DNA of 64,000 bases from Cercophora sp. LCS_1 (Eukaryota; Ascomycota; Sordariomycetes; Sordariales; Lasiosphaeriaceae): NCBI GenBank assembly GCA_036250225.1, contig JAPZLL010000061.1, forward strand, positions 1-64,000. Reading direction: 5' to 3'. Each line of letters opens with the position of its first letter. Position 1 is the stretch's first letter. The position numbers and the translations under genes are program-made. Positions 55,938-64,000 of this stretch are shown here, piece by piece. The notes under the pieces are model-generated. The model did no database searches and was not told the origin of the DNA. It worked only from the letters and a program-made list of their open reading frames with translations.

Positions 55938-57431
55938 TCAGTAAACATAGATAAACTCGTCATTCTGTCGGTCCGTCAAGTCCGCGAACGCCTGCTCTCC
56001 AATGTCTCCGACATTATCGGCGTGGATGTCCACATACTCACTGTCCATCGAGTGGTCATGGATCTCGGCCGGTTTTCCGTTCTCCACTCGTCGTCTTGCT
56101 TGCTCCTTGTTCAGCATCACTAGGTATCCCACCTGCAGAAGCACGGCAACAGCCATCGCGATGAACACGCCCAATGTTGTCCGCAGGCCAGGGAGATAAG
56201 TAGGTGCATCGGCGGCGTCAAACAGCAGCGGGCCGATGATGTTGCCTGTCGACGAAGCAGCGTTGTACAGCGACATCATAGCCGATTTCTTCGTCTGGCC
56301 AGCCGTGTTGGCCAGGATCCAGGCAACGATGAGCGTATTTCCGCCAAAGATAAATGCAAGCAGATAGTACCCGGCTAGCAAAGGTCCGGTCTTGCCGTCT
56401 CTCGGGAGTATGTAAAGCATAACCAGCCCGATGATGATGGGAATGATGATGACGATGAGCGCGAGGGACTTCCATCGCATCTTGACAGCCGCCAATGCGA
56501 CGGCGAGGATGACCGCATATTGGATGGCGCCAAAGGGGATGTTAAGGAGCGTTGTCTTGTACTTGTCGAAACCAAAGCCGCTGAGGATGATCGGCCCAAA
56601 TGTATTGGTGACTTGAGCGCCAAGGTTGTTGGCGAGAGACATGGCGATGAAGAGGTATGTCTTGATGTCGACGAATGCTTCCTTGACTTGGTCCCATTTG
56701 AGCTCACGGGAGCCGACTCCTGTCTGGTTTGCGCGCAGGCGCTCAAGGGCTTGTTCTCGCTCTTCTTCGGTAAGAAAGCGGGCCGAAGGGATGTCGTTGT
56801 CGAGGCGCCAGTAAATAACCGGGACGCTGGCAACGGTAATAAGACCTGTGAAGAGGAAGATGATTTGCCAAGGTGCAAGGATCGACGACTGGATGCCACC
56901 TAGACTGTAGGAGAGAAGTGCGGCAATGATGGTGGCCAGGCCGTTGGTTCCGTACCAGACGGCAACCCTGGTGGGTTGCTCTGACCGTCGGTACCACTGA
57001 CCAGTGATGATGGAGAACAGAGGGAGACAGCCGGCTTCGAAGATCCCAAGAAAGAAGCGATTGACAAGAAGACCAACGAAGCTGCGACACAGCGGCGTTG
57101 TTGCCTGTGCAAGGCCCCAGCCAAGAACCAGAGATGGCATCAAAATGCGATGCGGCACCTTGACGATAAGAACCGAGGAGAAGGGCTGCCATGCCAGCTG
57201 TGCGAACGGAGCAATGGACCCCACAATCGAGTACTGGTTTCCTTCAAGGCCCGTGTCTTCGCGCAAACCGAAGATGGCGCTGTATCCCAGAATTGTCTTG
57301 TCGAGGATCTGCAGCAGGTAAACCCACACAAGCAGCGACAAAATGACCCTGTCCGTCTTGTGGAGGATGCGTTTGTTCTGCGATGAAGTCAGTGCCGGCT
57401 GCATGGTGTCGGCGGAGGAAACAGACGTCAT
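55938..57431 (-). CDS. MFS transporter, anion:cation symporter (DAL5-like) family
   Basis: Single exon, 497 aa, about 12 helices. The first helices include VWVYLLQILDKTILGYSAIF, with the D-K-x-x-x-G-Y/N signature of allantoate/tartrate-type permeases. A central cytosolic loop (RFLTEEEREQALERLR) and a second-half block (GGNTLIVAWILANTAGQTKK) are hallmarks of the same family. The C-terminal tail is hydrophilic, acidic and long. Such carriers move small organic anions (allantoate, nicotinate, pantothenate, sugar acids). It is divergent from the GH43 beta-xylosidase over 800 bp, so uptake of a plant-derived product is a reasonable guess, not shown. Start ATG 57431 begins MTSVSS. Confidence 0.88.
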   Translation of the reverse strand: MTSVSSADTMQPALTSSQNKRILHKTDRVILSLLVWVYLLQILDKTILGYSAIFGLREDTGLEGNQYSIVGSIAPFAQLAWQPFSSVLIVKVPHRILMPSLVLGWGLAQATTPLCRSFVGLLVNRFFLGIFEAGCLPLFSIITGQWYRRSEQPTRVAVWYGTNGLATIIAALLSYSLGGIQSSILAPWQIIFLFTGLITVASVPVIYWRLDNDIPSARFLTEEEREQALERLRANQTGVGSRELKWDQVKEAFVDIKTYLFIAMSLANNLGAQVTNTFGPIILSGFGFDKYKTTLLNIPFGAIQYAVILAVALAAVKMRWKSLALIVIIIPIIIGLVMLYILPRDGKTGPLLAGYYLLAFIFGGNTLIVAWILANTAGQTKKSAMMSLYNAASSTGNIIGPLLFDAADAPTYLPGLRTTLGVFIAMAVAVLLQVGYLVMLNKEQARRRVENGKPAEIHDHSMDSEYVDIHADNVGDIGEQAFADLTDRQNDEFIYVY

Positions 57432-58231
57432 CTTCGGTCAAAACCACTGTGCGGTCTCTTCCATCGTCAGAGGCGATGTCGTCCACATCACGGCCGTGCA
57501 ACGGCGTCTCAACGGTTGCGTCACCGGCGTCGTCCTTAGCATCGTCGGCCGTTGCCAATCGCTGGTACCGCGTGCGCGACGCGACACGACCAGGAGACAT
57601 TTTTCGGGTGTCAGGGATTCATCGGAGAACAATTGAAGGCTATTTCGTATCCCGTAGTCATACAATCCGGTCGGTCGTCGAAGGTTGTTCAGATGACAAT
57701 GTTGGCGATGTGTGCACCTTCCGGGTGTCGCTGGTAGCGTGGGGTGCTGAAACGTGGGGGCGGGCGGTGACGCGACGCCCTGAACGGCCCGGAAAAGATG
57801 ATCCTCCGGCGTCGGGCGTCGAATTGGCGCAGATTGCGCCAAACAATTGATCCGTGCCAATCGCATCTTGTGCATCGCGACTGCCGGCCAGGAATAACGC
57901 GAGATGACCTCGAAGATTTCGCACAGTGTATCTGGGAATCCTCGATCGACGCAGATTTTGGCAGACTGGACACGCCCAAATTCTTCAAAATGACACCGCC
58001 GCACCGAGCCCGGAGCCGATGGCGCCTCCTCCGTCGCGCCGGTCTCCACCCTCTCCGTCTCTAACGCTTCAGCCCGTCCCGGCTAAATGCGGAGTGGGTC
58101 CCGTGACGCCGGCAACCCCCCCTTTCCCCTCAGCGGCTCGGCTCAACACCAGACTCACGCACCTTAAAAGACTCAATGTCATCGTCATTCCAGCATCAAA
58201 CACACCATTGCAATTGCTACCGACAGTCACC
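57432..58231. promoter_or_regulatory. divergent promoter, MFS transporter and GH43
   Basis: 800 bp between opposite starts, able to give joint control. Contains the GGCTAAA site listed separately. No gene is supported within it, although long shadow frames cross it. Confidence 0.6.
58082..58088 (+). promoter_or_regulatory. XlnR/XYR1-like binding site
   Basis: GGCTAAA lies 150 nt upstream of the GH43 ATG. It matches the GGCTAA(A/R) site of the xylanolytic activator XlnR/XYR1. A single copy of a short motif in 800 bp can occur by chance; the context makes it more credible. Confidence 0.45.
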
Positions 58232-59851
58232 ATGCCGCAAGTCCGCAACCCGATCCTCCCGGGCTTCAACCCGGACCCGTCCATCCTCCGGGTCGGCGAT
58301 GACTACTACATCGCCACCTCCACCTTTGAGTGGTACCCTGGCGTGCAAATCCACCACTCCAAAGATCTCGCCAACTGGGAGCTCATCATCCGCCCTTTGA
58401 CCCGCAAAGCCCAGCTCGATATGCGCGGAGACCCCGACAGCTGCGGCATCTGGGCGCCCTGCTTGACGCACGATGGCGACAAATTCTGGCTGGTCTACAC
58501 GGATGTGAAGCGCAAGGATGGTTCCTTCAAAGACACGCACAACTATATCGTCAACGCCCCGTCCATCACGGGACCCTGGTCTGATCCCGTGTACGTCAAC
58601 TCATCCGGCTTCGACCCGTCCCTCTTCCACGATCCCTCCGGTCGGAAATATTTCGTCAACATGCTCTGGGACCACCGCCGGCGGCCCCAACTGTTTGAAG
58701 GCATTGCACTGCAGGAGTGGGATCCGTCGACAGGCAAACTCGTCGGCCCGCGCAAGAACGTCTACGAGGGCACCGAGCTGGCACTCGTCGAAGGACCGCA
58801 CTTGTACCACCGCAACGGATGGTACTACCTCCTCACTGCCGAAGGCGGAACGGGCTACGACCACGCCTGCACGCTTGCTCGGTCGCGCGATATCTGGGGA
58901 CCCTACGAGACGCACCCAGATAAATATATAATCACGTCCAAGGACCACCCACACGCTGCGCTTCAACGCGCCGGCCACGGCGATATCGTGGAAACCCCCG
59001 ACGGCAAAGTCTACGTTGTTCACCTTTCTGGCCGCCCAACCACCCAACGCCGGAGATGCGTGCTCGGGCGCGAGACCTCTATCCAGGAAGCCTACTGGGG
59101 TGACGACGACTGGTTGTACATCAAGAATGGCCCTGTCCCCTCGCTGTATGTCGAGCTTCCGGGGGCAAGGAACGAGGACGCGTACTGGGACGAGAAGAGC
59201 TATACCTTCAAGGACGGGTTGCCGATCGACTTCCAGTGGCTCCGTTCCCCGGAATCGGAACGGCTGTTCAACACTGATAACGGTGTTCTTACTCTTTTCG
59301 GCCGTGAATCCATCGGGTCGTGGTTCGAGTCGTCACTCGTTGCGCGCAGACAGACGCATTTCTCGTACGATGCGGAGACAACCATTGACTTTTCACCGAT
59401 CGACGAGCGGGAGTTTGCTGGGCTGACGGCGTTTTACTGCCGTTACAACTTTTTCTATCTCACTGTTACTGCGCACTCGGACGGACAGAGGGAGTTGTTG
59501 ATCCAGGCGAGCGAGGCGAGTTGGCCTGTGGGAAGCCTGAATGCGCAGTTGCTGTATGAGCCGACGAAGATCCCGAACGAGGGCAAGGTTGGGTTGAAGG
59601 TTACTGTGAGGGGCAAGGATTTGCAGTTCTGGTACAAGCTTGAGGGGGGGAGTGAATGGGAGAAGGTTGGACCGGTGTTGGATGGCAGTATTGTCAGTGA
59701 TGAGTGCGGCGGACATCAAGCTCATGGAAGCTTCACGGGCGCGTTTGTCGGGGTTGCGGCTAGTGACTTGAACGGCACAGCGAGGGAGGCGAGGTTCGAA
59801 GGTTTTGTGTATAGGCCGGTGAAGGACGTCAGTGATCGGTATGACGTTTAA
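58232..59851 (+). CDS. GH43 beta-xylosidase (intracellular type)
   Basis: Single exon, 539 aa, starting MPQVRNPILPGF. The five-bladed propeller active site is intact: D15 in NPDPSI (general base), D128 in SSGFDPSLF and E187 in LVEGPHLY (general acid), the spacing known from GH43 beta-xylosidases. A C-terminal beta-sandwich (residues about 330-539, e.g. AGLTAFYCRYNFFYL) is typical of the GH43_11-like group and closes the catalytic pocket. No signal peptide is present, so the enzyme probably acts inside the cell on imported xylo-oligosaccharides. Length is normal. It may share control with the divergent transporter. Alpha-arabinofuranosidase side activity is possible. Confidence 0.92.
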   Translation: MPQVRNPILPGFNPDPSILRVGDDYYIATSTFEWYPGVQIHHSKDLANWELIIRPLTRKAQLDMRGDPDSCGIWAPCLTHDGDKFWLVYTDVKRKDGSFKDTHNYIVNAPSITGPWSDPVYVNSSGFDPSLFHDPSGRKYFVNMLWDHRRRPQLFEGIALQEWDPSTGKLVGPRKNVYEGTELALVEGPHLYHRNGWYYLLTAEGGTGYDHACTLARSRDIWGPYETHPDKYIITSKDHPHAALQRAGHGDIVETPDGKVYVVHLSGRPTTQRRRCVLGRETSIQEAYWGDDDWLYIKNGPVPSLYVELPGARNEDAYWDEKSYTFKDGLPIDFQWLRSPESERLFNTDNGVLTLFGRESIGSWFESSLVARRQTHFSYDAETTIDFSPIDEREFAGLTAFYCRYNFFYLTVTAHSDGQRELLIQASEASWPVGSLNAQLLYEPTKIPNEGKVGLKVTVRGKDLQFWYKLEGGSEWEKVGPVLDGSIVSDECGGHQAHGSFTGAFVGVAASDLNGTAREARFEGFVYRPVKDVSDRYDV

Positions 59852-62800
59852 AGAGAGGGCGTGCGGAGAATGGAGACTGATGCGAAGCCATTTTTGTTTG
59901 TGTTGTTTTTGCAGTGGGGGTTCCTGTTTTGGGGATTCAAAAGCTTCAAGATGCCAAGGAACGTAACTTGTCAATTTTCGTATCTTGCATGGATGAAAAC
60001 ACCCAGTTGTGCATCTAATGTTGTTGTGAGGAAAAGAGTGGAGCTTACCCCTTTCCCTTACATTCACATGGATTGTTTACACTCTCCACCCCGGCTCCTG
60101 TCAACGCCCGGGCCGCTCCGGTCGGAAGATCGGGAAGGTCAGTGAGTATTGTCTACAAATGGCTCAATTTCAATGGAGAGCATCTGTGTTTGAGCTTCCA
60201 CTTCCGAGACATGATTTGTCGACCAACCCAAGCAATGGAATTTGATCCTTCAGCCAGGCTCTGAGCTTGAGAGTTCACCATCCCCATTCATTACAACAAA
60301 CGCGAGTTTAGCCGCCATTTTGAGCCTCGACCACTGCAATCACGCGGACGCCGACAAGACCTCGGTAGCAACCTCGCGAAGCTGCATGTCACTCATCCGT
60401 GCTGCTGTTACAGTTCTATTAATGTCAAGCTTGCCACATGCACTCAACGGGCCGCATGTTATGGATCCTGAGGAGAGAAGAAAGCTTCTACTATTGCGCG
60501 CATGGGATACTACGTTGAAGCTTTCCTGCTATAGCATATTCCGTCTCCTTCGTCAGGCGTCTAGGTGCCTTCTGCTTACTATGAACCCAATCAATCTTTT
60601 TTCCCTGGGAAAAGGACTCAACAAACTTCAAGACTCCACACCTCAGAGTTTTCAGCTCCTGCCAAATCGAATCAGCTGGGCTTTGTCGCGCCCACGATCG
60701 ACAAAGTGGCAGGTGCCCAAAAGGGAAGGTGGTAAACATGATCCCCGCGACGACCATGCCAAGGTCTTCCATCATACTTGCTTGCGAGTCTATTTCGACC
60801 GCGAATTTTTTACACAAACTGTCAAGCTGTACAATTTCCTCCTTGATACATGTTGAAAACGCCACATGGACACTTTGTGACCCGAGCCGAGGCGTTTAGG
60901 TGCAGGTATTTGCCCTAATGGGCGCTCGTTTCGTGAGAGGAAGCTTGGCCCTGTCGCTTACGGTCAAGACACGGATAATCTGGGGTGGACATGATTCGTG
61001 CGTGCGGAACTCTTGGGTAAGTTGTTCCGTGGGCTCGGGTCGAGAACTTTGGGTCAGCATGCCGTTCCCAGGCACAGTGAAGTTGGAGGAGTAGGATTCC
61101 ATGCTGGGTATGAGTCTGCTGCTATGTCGACACCAAATCCGGGGTCGGAGGTCACGACAGATCTCAAGCGATTACAGTCCACTTCTTCCTCAGTGACGAA
61201 CAGAAATCACATGCCGAAACCATTCCGAGGAGGGTGAGGTTTACCTTCATGAGACAACACACAACGTTTCACAGCGTCAAAATCATGCTGTGTTCCCCCA
61301 GATTTACCTTACATGCCGCCCAAGACAACAACAGATGTACAATACCAACCACTGCTCTCCCAGATCACGCTCTACCTAGTAACGACGAACGAGAAGAGGG
61401 GAGAACCCGCGGCTCTCTCATCACCGTGGACCTCAGCCGCCACTTACCCCTCGCCGACTGTCCCGGCTCCTCTCCCTACACAGCAGTTTAGGTTATTGCT
61501 TTTGATTAACTGTCACAGCAAGTGTCTGCACCGCGACACGAATAGGAGTCGGGATACCACGCCCGCACTGCAAAGACAGAAATAACAGACGAGAACTGGG
61601 GCATGCAACTGACAGATGCCACTGGAGCGCCAGCGAAAGGACGGAAGATGTCTCACCGCCGCGACAAACGATGCTCGTTGAGATTAGACTGGCACATAAT
61701 CGGGGGCCGATATAGCTGGAATACGGCCGACACCAGGGCTGGATGCCACGTGAAGGGCTCGGCTGGGATTCGAGCCATTCCGGGGAAATGCAACAGAGGG
61801 TGCTCGTCAAGGACCTCTTGGGAAACACCGTCGTGGCCGCATCCCATTTTGACGGAGCATCAGCGCAGAGGACGGCGGCGCCAAGGCGACAAAACACTTT
61901 ATCCATAGATGAAATGCTTCAGGCTTGGCCCCAGTAACGAACAAGCGATCCTACATGCCCGGTCCCCAACCACCGGTGCAATTTAGCCAGGCTCACCAGA
62001 CACGACAAGACTCAATTGGACGACGCAAAGCGCGCAATTGCATCAGCAGACTGCAAATGCATCGACACGGTTCATCACAAGATCAACCTTCCTCATCGGA
62101 GCATTACTGTCTCAGGGCGCGGCAATCGATCCAAGCTCCAGGATCTAGGTCCTGAAACGGTTGAAACGGTGTGTAAAAGCTCCGAGAGGTGGTATCGTGG
62201 CGCCATCGGTACCACGTTGCCACCGGCCAGACCTTGGGTCGGAGCGCCGGGCGCGCAGCATCTGGTCAAGGGTCTTGGCGACTGTGACGTCCTGGCGTTT
62301 AGGCCAGACATGCGATGCGGCGTTACTCTGGCTCGCTACTCACATACTCATTCCGGGTTTTTGTTGGGAGCCAAGCAGCCGCCCTTCCAAACTGCCGCTT
62401 GCGGACGGGACGCTGCGAAGAACACCGGGTTCCCCATGGGCAAGCTTCTCGTCAGACCACTCGCCGCTGCAAAATAGATTAACCGCCCTGGCGTTCGCAG
62501 ACGCCGTCGCACCAAAGACTCCTGAATTAGGCATGTGCACTCAAAACCACATGGCATTCGCAAAGCCGGGATGCCATCCGACGGCCAGTCAGCATCGTCA
62601 GCGAGGAAAATACTGCGCTGGCCAGACTCTTGTTGTAGCTGGTTATCAGCCAAACTAAACGAAATCGCCACAGGGTCTCGTTGTGTCCAGACCAATGCTA
62701 CTGTCTGTCTTAGGAAAAGCTGAATGATAGGCGGGGAGCATGTCCAGCTGGCTGTGGCCTGACCGCCCAAGGCGGATGACCCACACGAATACCCCCTCAC

Positions 62801-63095
62801 GTTGATACTCGCCGCAGTGGAGCCCTTTGACAGCTCGACAGTAGCTCCAGCAGCAGGAACGTGCAGAGGCTGGCAGCGTCAAGCGGGGTCGAGCAGCATC
62901 GCGAGGTGGGAGGGGAAGGTGACATACATGATTGTGACCCAATGGACTGGCGGAGGGCCATCACGGGCTGTTTTGGCAACGACCTCGTCGGTGGCGGCTC
63001 CTCAAGGACTGGAAGGGAATGTCCCGGATACCAGGTCCGCATCTATTCCTATCTCGCGTCAACAACAAGCCTGAACCTCTGTCAAGAATCACAAG

Positions 63096-63102
63096 TATAA
63101 AG
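63096..63102 (+). promoter_or_regulatory. TATA-like box
   Basis: TATAAAG lies 149 nt before ATG 63245, followed by a CT-rich leader of the kind seen in strongly expressed secreted-protein genes. Confidence 0.55.
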
Positions 63103-63136
63103 ACACAACGACGATCCCTCGTTCATCCCTCAACTC

Positions 63137-63162
63137 TCCTCATCCTCATCCTCATCCTCATC
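63137..63162. repeat. (CTCATC)4 repeat in the 5' leader
   Basis: About four copies of a CTCATC unit in the presumed 5' UTR of the DUF4360 gene. Confidence 0.85.
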
Positions 63163-63244
63163 AGCCCTCAGCCCAGTCCAGCCTTCAGACCAGCTCACTT
63201 CATCTTCACCGTTCTCAGAACATCCAACAATCCCAACCTTCAAA

Positions 63245-64000
63245 ATGAAGTTCTTCACCGCTGCTGCTCTCCTCGCCGGCTCTGCCGTTGCCGCTCCCTC
63301 GAACCCTCTCCTGGTTCCCCAGGCTCCGGTTCCCAGCGCCGACAATGTCAAGATCCTCGGCATCACTGCCACTGGCACCGGCTGCCCTCCGGGCCACGCC
63401 CAGGTCAACGTTGACGCCACCGGCACCATCTTCGACGTTGCCTTTGACTCCTACGTCGTCTCTGTCGGCCCCGGCAACCTCCCCGCCGACGCCCGCAAGA
63501 ACTGCCGCGTTTCCATCAACCTCCAGTTCCCCGTCGGCTACCAGTACGCCGTCTCTTGATTCTCCCATCCCTCCATCCCCCTCTCCTCTCCTCTCCTCTC
63601 CTCTCCTCTCCTCTCCTCTCCTCTCCTCTCCTCTCCATCATCCCAATAACACGCCGGCAGATTCTCCATCATCGAGACCCGCTTCCAGGGCTACGCCTCG
63701 CTCGCTGCTGGCCAGACCGGTGTCTGCCGCGCCGGCTACACCTTTGCCGGCGACTCGAGCCAGGAGGTCGTCTTCCAGAAGAACCTGGTTTCCCCCTACG
63801 AGGACAACTACAGCATGCTCGCTGGCGTCGGCGTCGAGTCCTTCACCCAGTGCGGCAAGAACACGGCCATCCTCAACGTCAACTCCGAAGTCCGCATCAA
63901 CCCCGTTACTAGCCCCAACAAGGGCCTTATGACTGTGAGCGCCCCCATCAAGATGAAGATTGAGTGGCGCCGTTGCGACGCGTCAGACTCTGCTGTTGCT
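63245..64000 (+). CDS. DUF4360-like secreted protein, 3' end outside window
   Basis: The signal peptide is MKFFTAAALLAGSAVAAP. The mature start (VKILGITATGTGCPPGHAQV) and NCRVSINLQFPVGYQYA match DUF4360 secreted proteins, which have a Cys-paired beta-sandwich look. An intron carrying a CTCTC microsatellite interrupts the gene; coding resumes at about 63661 with FSIIETRFQGYASLAAGQTG, then a Cys-containing block. The only donor available (GCC-GTCTCT at 63550) and the acceptor (GGCAG at 63660) do not keep phase by one base, so an indel or an unusual splice must be assumed. The gene runs past the right edge. Secreted; function unknown. Confidence 0.72.
63581..63636. repeat. (CTCTC)11 microsatellite in an intron
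   Basis: Eleven CTCTC copies plus one base inside the intron of the DUF4360-like gene. A pyrimidine-rich tract upstream of the acceptor could influence splicing. Confidence 0.95.

Larger units (their letters stand above)
59852..63244. other. 3.4-kb stretch without convincing genes
   Basis: Many short overlapping frames on both strands, none with domain, signal or splice support; the best is a 124-codon minus frame at 60491-60865. No tandem repeat, terminal repeats or transposon motif was spotted. The right end holds the promoter of the DUF4360 gene. Confidence 0.55.

Noticed and set aside
57926..58231. N-terminal extension of the GH43 protein
   Set aside because: No ATG with good context and no family similarity before MPQVRNPILPGF; it overlaps the promoter.
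59852..63244. Genes at 60242-60856 (+) and 60491-60865 (-)
   Set aside because: Overlapping opposite frames, neither with domains, signal peptide or splice sites.
1..64000. CRISPR arrays, prophage or insertion sequences
   Set aside because: Intron-containing eukaryotic genes throughout; no spaced direct repeats, integrase or transposase frames were found.

Overview
The window looks like 64 kb of nuclear DNA from a filamentous ascomycete (Pezizomycotina, most like a Sordariomycete). Genes carry short introns, mostly about 45-110 nt, with GT...AG ends and CTAAC/CTGAC-type branch sites. The families are typically fungal: Zn2Cys6 regulators, HET and NACHT-type proteins, SAT4-like membrane proteins, DUF3176, CFEM-like GPI proteins and fungal CorA-like transporters. 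No species is assigned. No operon logic is expected and most neighbours look unrelated.

Left third (1-24 kb), mostly housekeeping and metabolism: a RING-finger protein running off the left edge with a poly-Asn tail; an intron-bearing tRNA-His; CDP-diacylglycerol synthase (CDS1) divergent from a Rad26/ATRIP-type checkpoint protein; a disrupted receptor-L-domain membrane protein; peroxisomal 3-ketoacyl-CoA thiolase with a clear PTS2 signal; a GPI-type GH128 glucanase; a SAT4-like membrane protein; an aldehyde dehydrogenase; a fungal multi-TM protein; and a large CorA-like transporter.

Middle (25-40 kb), accessory: a decayed gene with an FGHG motif, a small cysteine-rich GPI-type protein, a NACHT-domain NLR-like protein, two short-chain dehydrogenases, a small four-TM protein, a CorA-like protein lacking the GMN signature, and a three-piece locus. 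That locus has a helical protein, a ComEC-type metallo-beta-lactamase with a membrane/coiled-coil N-terminus, and a collagen-like Gly-rich part. One frameshift and one stop break the MBL-to-collagen reading. It is the best candidate for an undescribed system.

Right third (40-64 kb): two Zn2Cys6 regulators (one using a GC-AG intron), a CFEM-like GPI protein, a DUF3176 membrane protein, a large secreted DUF7029-like protein, a BTB protein, a HET-domain pseudogene with two TGG-to-TAG changes that fit RIP, a DAL5-type anion transporter facing a GH43 beta-xylosidase across an 800-bp promoter with an XlnR-like GGCTAA site, a 3.4-kb stretch without convincing genes, and a DUF4360 secreted protein running off the right edge.

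Exon coordinates are hand-derived from splice motifs and reading frames. Several loci show single-base frame breaks that could be real decay or assembly indels, and these are flagged.
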